Assembly: GCF_954871325.1 (NCBI RefSeq)
Contig: NC_088775.1
Location: 39,471,561 to 39,535,560, forward strand
Direction of reading: 5' to 3'
Source: Gordionus sp. m RMFG-2023
Taxonomy: Eukaryota > Nematomorpha > Gordioida > Chordodea > Parachordodidae
DNA: 64,000 nt
Part shown: positions 36,301 through 47,534 of the stretch, one piece after another
How positions within the stretch are numbered: position 1 is the first letter of the stretch
Layout: each line of letters opens with the position of its first letter
The notes under the pieces: model-generated
The model's database searches: none
Told to the model about the DNA's origin: nothing
Seen by the model: the letters and a program-made list of their open reading frames with translations, nothing else
Program-made: the position numbers and the translations under genes

Positions 36301-36738
36301 ATGAAACGACCCGATGTTTGAGTCTGAGTCAGAAAAACGACCCAAACTTTGAGTTGGAGTTGAAAAATACGATCTAAACTTCAAGTTTGAGTCGAAAAAT
36401 ACGATCTAAACTTCAAGTTTGAGTCGAAAAATACGATCTAAACTTCAAGTTTGAGTCAAAAAATACGACCCAAATTTCAAGTTTGAGTCGAAAAATACAA
36501 CCCAAATTTTGAGTCGGAGTCGTAAAAAACGACCCATATTTTGGGTCGAGGTCGTTTTTTTCAGCTTGGACTTGGGTCGGAGTCGAAAAAAACGACCCAT
36601 ATTTTGGGTCGAAGTCGTTTTTTTCGGCTTGAACTCGAGTAGAAGTCGAAAAAAACGACCCAAACATTGAGTCGGGGTCGAATAAAACGACCCGAGCTTT
36701 GGGTCGGGGTCGCGACTCGCGGCGTTTTAACAACACTA
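33336..36738. mobile_element. Foldback element, TAGTG family, 3.4 kb
   Basis: Termini TAGTGTTGTTAATCGG and TTTTAACAACACTA, flanked by perfect 8-bp duplications cctaataa (33328-33335 and 36739-36746). Each arm has an outer block of GGGTCGTTTTTTCGACTC-type repeats (33380-33800; 36190-36715), a unique 150-bp segment, and then tandem units of about 118 bp pointing inward (about 6 on the left, about 9 on the right), meeting near 34725. The whole is one long palindrome. Open frames in the outer blocks only mirror the GTCGTTTTTT repeat and are not genes. The 8-bp duplication suggests a hAT transposase supplied in trans. Confidence 0.88.
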
Positions 36739-36840
36739 CCTAATAAAAATGATAATAATATTATTGCTGAATTTGAATTAATGACATCAGAGGATGCTGA
36801 AGATTTATTCAAGGATGTATACAATAAATATTATATTTAA
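36739..36840 (+). pseudogene. Coding-like tail interrupted by the foldback element
   Basis: Right of the foldback, the frame NDNNIIAEFELMTSEDAEDL continues to a stop at 36838-36840. Left of it, 33251-33335 reads DFKLPDLIENNHNNKNSYSF, one stop, then IKTFPN. Removing the element and one duplication joins both in the same frame. This is an older coding stretch, perhaps a transposon gene, with one stop, hit by the foldback. No family recognised. 36841-37039 shows nothing. Confidence 0.35.
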
Positions 36841-37039
36841 AGGAACAAAATTAATTTATCATAAATTAAAAAATGATTTAATAAATTATAAAACCCCAAT
36901 TCAATATTTTAGCATTATTTTTAAATAAAAAATTTATTATCAAAAGGGATCAAAGATCCATATCTAGTCTACATCTTTGACTAGAAGAGAAATAATAAAA
37001 ATAAAATACAATGCAAATATAATATTTGTTAATCTTTTA

Positions 37040-38140
37040 TCTATATTATAATTTTTAGATGTCCTATATATATAATGTCATCGTGACATCATGACATCTG
37101 TACGTATTTATTTGTTTTAATTTTTTTAGGTTTCATTTTATTAAAATTATCATAAAAAAATGTAAAAAAAATTAAATACAATTATGAACAATATTAAATT
37201 AAAAATATATTTAAAAAAAATAAATAAGATAAATACAATTATGAACAATATTAGATTAAAAATATATTTAAAAAAAAACAAATAAGAATATTTTTTTTAT
37301 AAAGAAAAACAGTAAAAAAGCTTAAAAATATTTTAAAAAATATATATCACCCTAGAGAAGAGTGAATGCTTAAAAATTGGACCGGCAAATCTGCTGACGA
37401 AGGTAAAATCCTTCATTGGGGTCCTCAAAGTTCTATCTCATTTTTCAACTATGGTTCTAAAATATATAATTTTTCCCAAATATTATATAAAATAATTATT
37501 TCTAATTTAGCTTTATTATTATTATTTAATAAAAATTATTATTGTATCAAATATTAATGATACGAAATGACTAAAATAAAAGGAAACTGCACATATTCCT
37601 GCCAATTATTTTAAGAATAATGTTGCCAGTTATTTTTACTAGATATTTTAGAGTAATGATTATCAGTATATGGAAGATGTAGCACTTGTAAATGTTTATG
37701 ATGATTTAAATTATATATTTAATTTTATTTATAAATGAATAATATTTTATATTAAATAGTATGTTTTAATGAATAAAAATTATAAAATTATTTTACTTAC
37801 TTATATATTGAGTCAACTTTCTTGATTTATCGTATTAATTTATATTGCCTTTAATTGTTGTATATAAGTGTAAAATAAATATTTGGCAAAATTATTTTAA
37901 ACATAAACTGTTAAAAAAACTGAGAGAGGAAAGTGTAAATAAGGCAATGTCTATCTAATATTTAGAATATAATATTAAGCTAAAATAATTTAGAAGATCT
38001 TGTATGAATATAAGCTTAGATTAAAATTATGAAGAATGGAAAATTTTACCTTCTTGTTCCTTAAATGAATCTATATTATAATTTTCCAATGTCCTCACCA
38101 CGTCATCGCTACGTCATGTCATCGGTACGTATTTACTTTT
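37040..38140. repeat. Two copies of a TCTATATTATAATTTT repeat
   Basis: At 37040 and 38070 a 70-bp motif TCTATATTATAATTTT...TGTC.TC...GTACGTATTTA occurs. TC starts of this kind open some Helitrons, but no 3' ends were matched. A second tandem pair (AAATACAATTATGAACAATA, about 60 bp) lies at 37177-37290. Between them is AT-rich DNA with weak frames only. Confidence 0.4.
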
Positions 38141-38815
38141 TTATTTTTTATTTTTTATTTGTTGATTTTATTTATTTATTTTATACAAACAGATGATCCT
38201 ACCAACAGTCTTAATTTATTTTTAAATAGATTATATTTTTTATTATTTTTAGCGATTATTATTTTTAGCGATTTATCATATTTGATTTTGCAAAAATGGA
38301 TAGTAATTTATAAATAATATTGCATGGACGATGGTTCAACAAGTTAATTATTATCCTTGAATTCCTGAAATCGGAGTGCCAGTAATTTTAAAAAATTTTC
38401 TAAATAAGGGCACTCTAGGATTTTCATGTGAAACAGGCTGAAGGCTATGAATCATACAAGTATATTGTAAATCTTCAGGCAACTAACCCTTATAATTGCC
38501 TTATTCACTTATATCTGTTTGTTTTCTGAAGTTTAAATATTTAAATAAGAATATTAAATTAAGTTAATTATACTAAATGTTTTATCTACTTTATAAATTT
38601 AGAATAAGAATCTTTAATTAGGTTAAAGCGTTGTGTAAATTTAATCAAGAAAGTGTTAATTAAAAAATAGGAAATTTGAATGCAGGTTCATCTTATGTGG
38701 TTCAAAAACATTATGACCAATGTAAACGGGTTACTCTTTAACACTTACTTTCACTAAGTATAACTAAATATCACAAAATTTCAAGCAACTACTTGATATA
38801 AATTGCCTTATTCAA

Positions 38816-38972
38816 TCACATTTCCCTGTTTTGAAAATTTTAAATATTTGAATAAGTCTATTAAATTGTGTTAAATTAAACTGAATTTCTCATCACATTT
38901 TCCTGGTTTGAAAATTTTAAATATTTGAATAAGTTTATTAAATTGTGTTAAACTAGACTGAATGTCTCATCT
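38816..38972. repeat. Tandem duplication, 78 bp x 2
   Basis: TCACATTTCCCTGTTTTGAA...CTGAATTTCTCAT is repeated directly with a few differences. The neighbouring stretch 38150-39085 is AT-rich. A short frame near 38360-38430 (IGVPVILKNFLNKGTLGF) was seen but not recognised. Confidence 0.75.
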
Positions 38973-39085
38973 ATCTCATAAATTAGATTATGAATTATTA
39001 AAATTAAGCCAAACTGTTGTGTAACTAAAATTAATAAATTGATGACTAATAATGATACAATTTAGGATGCTGTATGGTTTTAATT

Positions 39086-40240
39086 AGTGTTGTTAAAAAG
39101 TCGAGTTCACCCGACTCTGATTCAGAGTCTGAGTCGTTAGTCCAATTAGTCGACTCACTGAAGTCGTGAACTCGAGTCGAGAACTCAAGTCGACTTAAGT
39201 CGTGAACTCTAGTCGACTTGAATCGTGAACTTCAGTCAACCCGAGTCATGAACTTAAGTCGACTTGAGTCGAGAAGATGAGTTTTCCACTTGAGTGGTGA
39301 ACTTAAGTCGACTAGAGGACGAATATTTCGAATAGGTGTACAATATTATTTTTGTTACAATTAATTTGTGGTTTTCATGCAAAAATTTTAAGCAAAATTT
39401 GAATTGATAAGAATTTAAAATCTTCTTTTTTAATTAATTTTTTTGTGAATTATTAATCTTTTAGTTGAAATCTTATATGGGTTTATTTTTATCATTTTTG
39501 TAAAATTATCTATTTTTTTAGTATATTAAAAAAACTAGTTTAAATAATTTATAAATATTTATATTAAATTTTTATGTTATTTTACATGATCGTCTTATAA
39601 TATTTTAATGTGACAATTGTTATGATATTTTTTAACATTTTGGAAATTTTTGGTACAAAAGGGTAAAAATATAATTTATATTATAAATATGTTAAATTAT
39701 AACTTCAATGATGATGTTCCTTTGTAAAAATGACAAATATCATAATCTGTATTTTACAACATATTAGTTTATTTTTGACGCTAATGGGTAAAAACATAAA
39801 TTGTAAATATGTTAAATTAAAATTTCAGTGAAAATTTCCCCTAGATAAGTGACAATTGTCATAAACGTTATTTTTAAAGTTTTTTGAATTTTTTTAAAGC
39901 AAATGGGTAAAAATATATATTATAAACATGTTAAATTAAAATTTCAGTGAGGATGTACCATGGAAAGTGACAATTGTCATAATCGTTATTTTTGAACTTT
40001 TTTGAATTTTTTTAAAGTAAATAGGTAAAAATATATATTGTAAATAAGTTAAATTAAAATTTCAGTGAAGATGTACCATAGAGTGACAATTATCATAATC
40101 GTTATTTTTGAACTTTTTTTAATTTTTTTAAAGTAAATCGGTAAAAATATAGTAAAAATGTTAAATTAAAATTTCAGTGAAGATATACCATAGAAAAGTG
40201 ACAATTGTCATAATCGTTATTTTTGAACTTTTTTGTTAAA
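39086..40240. mobile_element. One-armed, truncated foldback copy
   Basis: TTAGTGTTGTTAAAAAGTCG at 39086, a GTCGACT/GAACTCGAGTCG block, then about five tandem units of the 118-bp repeat seen at 33880-36060 (TTTCAGTGAAGATGTACCAT, TGACAATTGTCATAATCG). The other arm is absent. Confidence 0.65.
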
Positions 40241-40407
40241 ACGAGGTGACTTTTAGCCTAGGCCCGTTTATCTTATTAGGCGAGGAGGAGAGCACACTTT
40301 TTAATTACATAACCATTTAAATCTGAAAGTAAGGAGATTGATTTGTAAATCTACACGTATAATTAAATATCTTGATTTGAAAACTATTTAAATAAAAAAA
40401 AAGATTA

Positions 40408-40660
40408 AGTTTTGTTAATTGGTTAGTTGTGTAACCCCCAGATCAGTGGTTTGGGTCTAAAAATTGACTAAACCAGCTCTGATCACGAGCCTCTGGAAAA
40501 GACCCGGGGTTCACACACTTAATCGCCACGCCTAAAAAATGCGAACATGTATTTTCTTTAAAAAATATTACAAAACGATACTGAATTTGTTATTATTTAT
40601 ATAAAGTATATAAGAATAAATGTGTGGGGGGGGGGGGGGGGGGGGGTGGGGGGGGAATTA
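40408..40660. mobile_element. TAGTG-family end fragment and G-run
   Basis: GTTTTGTTAATTGGTTAGTT with GTTTGGGTCTAAAAA and GACCCGGGGTTCAC resembles the inverted end near 27480-27559. It is followed by a G-run of about 22 at 40625-40646. No partner end. 40660-41580 is AT-rich with no supported gene. Confidence 0.4.
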
Positions 40661-41583
40661 ACTAAACCTTTTTTCGCAAAATCGATTTTCATAATTCTTC
40701 CTCAAAAAAATTTTTCTCGCAATTGATCAGACGTACCATGTTTTCTCTAAAAGTCAAAACAAATCTTTTCCTCTTTTAATAATTTTTTTTAAAAAGGCAA
40801 AAACATAGCCATTCATGGCACATTTCCCCTATAATGTCAATATTATTTTTAATTTCATATAATAAAATATCGAATCCCGGAAAAAACCTCGGAATAAAAA
40901 CCTCCTGCTAGGACCTAATAATATCGGTATATTTTTATTTGAATTTAATAAAGTATAGGCAAATTATTATTTTAGAAAAAATTATTATAGAAATATAATT
41001 TAATAATAAATTTTTTTAGGCCCCAATTCATTACTTTTTAACTATTAGATTAGCAGAGAGAAAAAAATAACAGATCTTTTATATAAAATATGCAACTTTT
41101 ATATTTCATTGCACATTAATCGCCTAAAAAATAAAAATGATTAGTTTTAACAATACGGGGAAAATATACTATAATTCATATCAAATTTGTTTCTTAAAAT
41201 TATCTCGTGTTTTTCTGTTCTTTATCATAAGGTATATCGAACAGCAAGCTATTATATTAAATATATTTAAGATAAATGTATAGTATCTATTAGAATCACA
41301 ATCTAATTTTCTATTTTGGAAATGATTTCACAAACTTGTTACAATTTTTTTCATACTTTATTCCTCAAACTGGTAATGGATTCAAAGAAAAATATTTCAC
41401 GCTTGAGAATTATAGCCTCGAGCATCAAATCGGGTTAGACTTAATTTTAATAAATTTTTTAGTCATTTTGACACCTTCTATTTGGACATATAAAATTAAA
41501 TTTGATCTATGTTTTGAAATTTTCTTAGGTATACGTCTGTAGAGGTGTCATTATTAATGGTTTTTTGTAAAAAATTAATAGGC

Positions 41584-41781
41584 TTAGGGTGAGGCAATAT
41601 AGAATGTTTGCTTATATACATATATCTCTGCTTTCATTCTACTTATAAACTTAAGTTTGTAAAAATTTTGTTCTTTCCTCCTTTCTTCGGTTATTATACA
41701 GATTGAATCCCTAAGAAGCATTAATGAGCAATTAAAAATTTCATAAAATTCCAATCGTTCATCCGACTTTACGGAATTCAT
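41584..41781 (-). CDS. Open frame, unrecognised (65 aa)
   Basis: ATG at 41779-41781, stop at 41584. Begins MNSVKSDERLEFYEIFNCSL and continues with a charged segment including ITEERRKEQNFYKL. Composition is more protein-like than neighbouring frames, but no family is recognised and it may be an exon or chance. Confidence 0.25.
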   Translation of the reverse strand: MNSVKSDERLEFYEIFNCSLMLLRDSICIITEERRKEQNFYKLKFISRMKAEIYVYKQTFYIASP

Positions 41782-42291
41782 AAATTGACAGAGAAATTTT
41801 ATATATTTTTACAATAGTTTTATAATTATTTGATTCGAGTCTGTCGCTAAGTGTATTATATTTATAACTAGGTTATCATATTCATATTATAAGCCTTTTA
41901 ATATTATTGTAATTATTGGTTATTTCTGATATGATTGTTATATATTAAAAGTTCTCAATATAAATCTCACTATAAAATCAGGGAAAGCGAACGAACTCTA
42001 AGCTCCAAAGGAAAATTATAAATTTATGTGTCCAGTTAACCGAAATATTTATAAATAAATTTATGAATTATACTCTGACCCCAGTTCAGTCGGATTGGAT
42101 TCAAACTCGGATCGATCAATAGAGGGCTGTAGCTTCCAAAATTCTTTTTTCCTTCGACATTCTAAATTTGAATGAAAATATAAAAAGAATGCATAACTCA
42201 ATGATATAATATCATCAACTTTTAAATTACAGTTGTAACCCTTATCCTTAACGTTTATTACCAGCCAAAAGCGGTGCCGGCCTAACTCAAG

Positions 42292-42453
42292 GGTCTTGAT
42301 GAAGTTCCTAAGAAATATTTAACTGGTTCCGAAATAAATCCTGGATATATCATAGAGCATGAGGAACCTGGTTATGTGTTACTGATATATTTTAAACGTC
42401 ATACATCTTTATTATGGTATAAATGGCTTGATTTACTCAGAAACAAAGCGTAA
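42292..42453 (+). CDS. Possible 3' exon, unrecognised
   Basis: After a possible acceptor (ctcaag) the frame reads GLDEVPKKYLTGSEINPGYI followed by IEHEEPGYVLLIYFKRH and ends LLRNKA at a TAA (42451-42453), 53 residues without an ATG. Composition suggests a real or recently real terminal exon. Upstream exons were not found. 42454-42927 holds AT-rich DNA only. Confidence 0.3.
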   Translation, partial: GLDEVPKKYLTGSEINPGYIIEHEEPGYVLLIYFKRHTSLLWYKWLDLLRNKA

Positions 42454-42927
42454 TATTCTGCACAATTAATGAAAATTTTCCAATAAACAACCATTTAGAA
42501 CCAAACATGAGATACATCTTACCCTAAAATTTGTATGGATTTTAATAAAAGACAATTATATTTAGAATATATTATTTTGAATTATGATAGTTAAAATATT
42601 TATTAGTAATATTCTAGTTGAAATACGAAATTTTATAATAATCTATAAACCCATAATAGTTTTAAAAAGAAATAGGCATATGATGGTAAATAATAATTGG
42701 ATTTTTTTTAAGCAAAATACTTTTATCACACCAAAATATTTAATATAATCATAGAAATAATTGCATAAATTTTATTATGTTAACAAAAATAGTGTTTAAT
42801 TTGATCAGTAATATTTATAAATAATATATAATTTTATTAAATTAAGACTAAATTGCATATTTAAATTAATGATAACTTCAAAATTTTACTATTTTTAGAT
42901 AAAATTAAATGAGAAAATTATTAATGG

Positions 42928-45592
42928 TCAGTTTGGTAACTTTCTTTTATTTTTGGGGGTCATGATAGTCGAAAAAGATTTGCGAAGCTTATGAAGAACT
43001 GATTTTTTGCGTTTTATTCTTGTATCATGTTCTTTCTTCCCAGTCTCACCTTCTTGCCTATTTAGAGTTTCACAACTTTCAGCATCATTTTGCCAATTTC
43101 GATTTCCATCTTTTACATAGAGATTGTTTCCATCAATACCACTCTTAAAATTAGAGTAATCAGGAATTTTCTCAATATTTGCAGTGGGATAAAGGATAGA
43201 TTTATTAAAAATTAGATTATTATCTTGAACCCTGTATAGTTTTTTGATATTAGCAAGATTTTTAACACAAGTCTCCATTCCATCTAATTCTGATATACTC
43301 ATTGATCGTCTTGCATTATGTTTAATGTGACACTCATTCACATGACGAGGTGCATTATTGGGCTTTGATCTAAAAATAATATAGTATTGAATATTTGAAA
43401 TTTTTGTTTATATTTAAGAAATAAAAGATGATTTAATATCTATAAAAATTTTTTATAATAACCAATTATGATCTATAACCAGGGTTGGCAAGTCGGTCAA
43501 TTGACCAGTCAAATTCAGTCAATTGACTGGTCAATTGACCCTAGAAGTATTTGACCTGTCAAATACGGTCAAATACTCTAAAAAATTTAAATGAAAAATA
43601 AATTAAAAATATGTTTAAAAAAGGGAAAAACGATGTAAATACATGTGATCACAATGTTTGCTTATTTTTTGTGTCCACAATATCAAGAGGAAAACTCACA
43701 AGTATGTGATATAATTCAAGAATTAGTTATTTTACAAGGTAGTGATGACCAAAATATTTTAAGTGATATAATTAATTTCAGAAGCAAAAACAGCATGTTT
43801 AATATAGCAAATTATGTGGAAAGTAACCAGAAACAATCAATTCCGACCTAGTTAATAGATTAAACTTTGTCCACCCTGCCCATTAAGAGACTAACAATTC
43901 CTAGTTCTACTTCTCCTTTAGAAAGAAATAGGTCGATTTGCGTTAATATTCTTATGAAAATGGAAATCGATTGAAGATCTAAGACATCAGGAAAATTGAT
44001 TAAAAAATATTAAAGAAAATGATAATATTGAATATGAATCAGAACAAAACTCTGCTACAGAGAGCTACATGTTAGTTATTGAATGACAATGAATTTAAAA
44101 AATTAATATTATAGATTCATTTTACTATTATATTCAAAATAAAGTTAATATTAACTTAAAAAAACATATATTTGAATTTGACCCCATTTGACCGTATTTG
44201 ACCATATTTGACCTGTCAAATATCGGTCAATTGACCGAAACGTATTTGACCGGTCAAATGCACAACCCTGTCTATAACTAATAATTTTAAATAAAATTGT
44301 TTGAAACTCTTCTGAAATTGTAATTATTTATGATGTTTATAATTAATTATTTCATATTTTTAATTATTTTCAAATCGAAGATCGAAAGTACATAAAAACA
44401 TATTTTACGAATAAAAGATCCTCGGTGGTAAAGGCGGGGGTTCGCAATCAGATAGGTCTTGTGATTTTGTATTGTTTAAACCATCAGGAGAATTAATGGT
44501 ATTGTCCCGAAAGTTAGGAGTAGTTTGTGTGTTTAATAATCCCTGAGTAATCTTATTCGAACCGCTGTTTATAGCCACAACTCTATCGCAGTGATACTCA
44601 GAATTAAGCTCATTTTTGTAGAAAGATTTAAATTGGCTTTCTTTATTTAATGTATCATAATTTGGTATAATTGTTCCTAATTTAGGCTCAACCCAATGTA
44701 ATTTAAGGATTACTTTGGATTCGTTTTTATTTAATATCTTTTTTTCACTACTATTTGAAATTAGGTTTTGGTTGTTTATGTTTTTATATTTTGGGATTTG
44801 AGAGATGCAGACATCACCAGCCGATCTATTATTGTCAGGATTCAAGTTAATATCTCGATTTCTCTGCCTCTCTAAGGGGTCCCCAAAAGTCATGCTGACA
44901 TGGCCCTCATCTAAATGCTTTGAAATAGATTTTTCAATATTCGTATTTATCTTGTTTTCAAAGTGAATTTGATCAGTATGCTGCTCAGATTTTAAAATTA
45001 AAGTGGGGTCGTGCTTAGAGATTGCAATTTTTGCATTAACCTCATCTTTGACGAATGTGGCATCATCGGCTATAAAATTAACTACTGGTTTTTCTAAATT
45101 TTGGAAGGCATCCAAATAAAACGCAGAATCTCTCGTTGTTTTAAGTGAGTTTAATTTTTTAACCTCAGCTAAATATGAACCAATTTTAAGACTAGATACG
45201 GAATTTAATCCTACAATTGTAGTTTTGGGGACAAATTGATCAATTGGCACTTCAGTAGTCTCAGGATTAAATTGCCTAACATATTTAAATGGAGGGGGAA
45301 TATGACTATTAGGAATAACATTTTTGTGGATCTTATTGATTAATAATTTTTTGGAGTTGCTATTAATCTCGACCTTAGAAACTTCTTTGACTTTTAAATT
45401 TGAGGACTTGGTTGGTAATAAATAAGACGGCTGAGAGTTGGATAATTCATTTTTTAGGTCCGAAACAAAAATTTTGGATCCTGATACCGTATTCGTCTGG
45501 AATTGGGATGTTACAGAAGAGTTTTTGGCGGCTAAAGTATTAATTTTCAAATTTGCGTTAGATGATTTTAGAGGTTTATAAGTAGATTTCAT
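42928..45592 (-). CDS. Unrecognised two-exon gene, 541 aa, disordered, SH3-ligand motif
   Basis: Exon 1 is 45592-44409 (ATG with an in-frame stop ten codons upstream), exon 2 is 43369-42928. The donor TTC|gtaaaa (44409/44408) and acceptor atttttag|A (43369) join in the same phase (TC plus A gives Ser), so the apparent stop just after exon 1 is intronic. The product is rich in Ser, Asn, Lys and Thr, with no signal peptide or membrane segment, and looks largely disordered. Just before the junction is PPPLPPR, a class II SH3-binding motif. The C-terminus is strongly basic (RIKRKKSVLHKLRKSFS, PKNKRK), possibly nuclear or membrane binding. I do not recognise a family; function is unknown. Long open frames with ordinary codon variety in AT-rich DNA argue that the gene is real and under selection. 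The intron (1039 nt) is mostly a hAT insertion. Confidence 0.7.
43480..44270 (+). mobile_element. hAT element inside an intron, 791 bp
   Basis: Ends CAGGGTTGG and CACAACCCTG with a perfect 8-bp duplication tctataac on both sides (43472-43479, 44271-44278). Subterminal GGTCAATTGACC and GTCAAATACGGTCAAATA repeats lie at both ends. The interior keeps transposase scraps on the plus strand: a frame at 43645-43851 and, near 43885-43975, KRLTIPSSTSPLERNRSI, the hAT C-terminal block. It is an internally deleted derivative. Without it the host intron would be about 240 nt. Confidence 0.88.
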
Positions 45593-46095
45593 TTTATGAA
45601 GTAAAAAAAAATATTAATTTGTTTATAAATGACAATTTTTATACGTAATTGAATTGATTGATAGAATATTTACAACTTCCATTGTTTGTTTTGTTATAAC
45701 TTACTTCTTCTTTTTTTAAATAAATTTTTTTTAAAAATGCCTTTGAGGATAATGGTTTCTATTGGTATAGTATTTTTTTTTTAATTTTTTCTGGTTAGAT
45801 TTATTTTGTCTGCCAAAAATAAGTTTGCCTTTATTATTTTATTTTTAAGGGATATGCTAATTTTGCAATTTTATTATTAAATTTAGAAAATATAAAAGTA
45901 ATAAAAGCATTCTTCTTCTTTTTTAATTTAGAAAAATATTGTTGAAATTTGTTTAAAACTCTTTCCTGTATCTTTTTATATATAATTAAACAAATACCTT
46001 TTCCATATTTTTGTGTTTATACGCACATAAATAAAAATTTTTCACATCTTTAATTTCGAAATACCAAACCGATATATCAGTCAATCCAATTTTAG
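45593..46095. other. Upstream flank of the 541-aa gene
   Basis: AT-rich with T-runs. Presumably holds the promoter of the minus-strand gene, but no clear TATA box position or other motif can be fixed. Nothing else seen. Confidence 0.4.
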
Positions 46096-46215
46096 ATTGT
46101 ATTCAATTCCTTCAATCATCTGACAAACTTGGTGGTCGAATGGATAGAATCACTCCCTAGTCATAAATTGGTAATCTCTCATCAGACAACAATTTATTCA
46201 AGGGTAACACCAATG
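46096..46215 (+). pseudogene. Exon resembling class II alpha-mannosidase, cut by hAT
   Basis: After acceptor ccaattttag the frame is open for 40 codons: IVFNSFNHLTNLVVEWIESL then PSHKLVISHQTTIYSRVTPM. The pattern (V.FN.., V...SP..K/V, SQVTP) resembles the beta-sandwich part of glycoside hydrolase family 38 mannosidases of Golgi or lysosome. The frame runs straight into the hAT terminus CAGGCGCG at 46216, so this copy is broken. Upstream exons were not found. Family assignment is tentative. Confidence 0.35.
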
Positions 46216-47440
46216 CAGGCGCGTACGCAGGAAATTGGTCTGGGGGGGGGGGGGGGGGGCTAATAAAATATTTTAAGAAATATTATTGTTTTTTAAAAAT
46301 ATCAAGCATAAATTTATCAGGACTAATAACTATTTCTAATACACAATTTTAAATTAATGTGAATTATAAAAAAATTATATGTAAAGAATCACTTAAATGA
46401 CCCAAAATAGAAATTTGAATTTTTTTGAGCTTTAAAATTTATATATAAAGTATAAAAAATTTAAATGTTAGGAATATAAATTAATACATAAAAAGCTCAG
46501 GGAATAATTGTATTTTGTATGTTATATATTTACAATGTAAAATCCAATCTTCGTTGGGATTGAGCTAACTCAATTATCTCATCCTTGCTTGTTGTCAAAT
46601 GCCTATTAATATTTAAAAGATCCAAACCTTTCAATCTACTTTCAAAAGTTGTACTTCTTGGTATGTTTTTGACCTGCAGGCCCGGCCCCCGGGCTGGACA
46701 GTATGGCCGGGCTTGAAATTTTTAAAAATAAACACCCGGGCTGAGCCTGAATTTTTTAAAAAAAACATCTAGGCCGGGCTGAAAATTTTTTTTAACAGCC
46801 TATATTTGAAAACGTTATTATTAGCTATAAAAATCAAAAATAAATATAATTTATTTTTTAAAAATCCGGGTTGGGCCTGAAAATTTTATTTTAAAAAAGG
46901 CCGGGCCGGGCCTGAAAATTGAGCTTAGCCGTAAAAATCTTTAAAAAAATCCGGGTCGTGCCCTGCAAATGGTACCTCTGCAGGGCTATGTTATTCTTCT
47001 TAAAAAAGAGAATGTTCTCTCATTAGTTTACTATTGGGAAGAGTTGCTAATATATATAAACCCTTTTAATACATTGGAAATATAATCTAAAATGTGTTTG
47101 AAATAATGCAGAGCATCCATAGCATTTTTGGGACTGTATCGACCATAGTTAATCTTATAAACATAGTTATTCAGCTAACATCATAAGATACTTTAACATC
47201 TTCATGATAAAAATCCAACAAATATTTTTTTTTTGTATCACCATCTGAAAAAGATTGGGAAGGCTTTTATGGAAATAATATTTGCAGATTGGTAAGTGCT
47301 GCATAATGAATTAAAAACCATTCATTTATTTGGTTTATAAATGTATTTGTATCTAAGATATACTCTTCTACTGATCCTATATTAATGTAAAAATCATATA
47401 TTAATATGATTAATATGGAGCTCTCATATTTATGCAAAGA
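46216..47440 (-). mobile_element. hAT element, CAGGCGCG type, with minus-strand transposase relic
   Basis: Left end CAGGCGCGTACGCAGG preceded by caccaatg; the right end and second duplication were not found. A G-run of about 18 lies at 46240-46258. On the minus strand 46540-46690 reads SRLKGLDLLNINRHLTTSKD, as in the RLNGLALLNIHRD motif of the element at 9053, and scraps of the core lie up to 47400. A CCGG-rich piece at 46676-46985 (CTGCAGGCCCGGCC...TGCAGG) is inserted within it. Confidence 0.6.
46676..46985. repeat. GGCCCGGGC-rich insertion
   Basis: About 300 bp of GGCCGGGC clusters separated by AAATTTTTTAAAAA, related to 22800-23110. It interrupts the hAT transposase relic between the LLNINRH block and upstream core, which suggests a later insertion. 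Confidence 0.5.
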
Positions 47441-47534
47441 TCAGACAGAACCAGATACTTAAAAAAATAAATAAAGCAAATAAATAATTATTGATTTATT
47501 ATTTATCTTTAAAAAAGATGTAATATTTTTTTAA

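Noticed and set aside
36190-36824. Minus-strand frames rich in FFRL and KKT motifs, and their plus mirror at 33272-33820
   Set aside because: They translate the GGGTCGTTTTTTCGACTC repeat of the foldback arms.
38340-38430. Frame IGVPVILKNFLNKGTLGF resembling the start of a RhoGAP domain
   Set aside because: Too short, no splice sites, and the arginine finger motif is missing.
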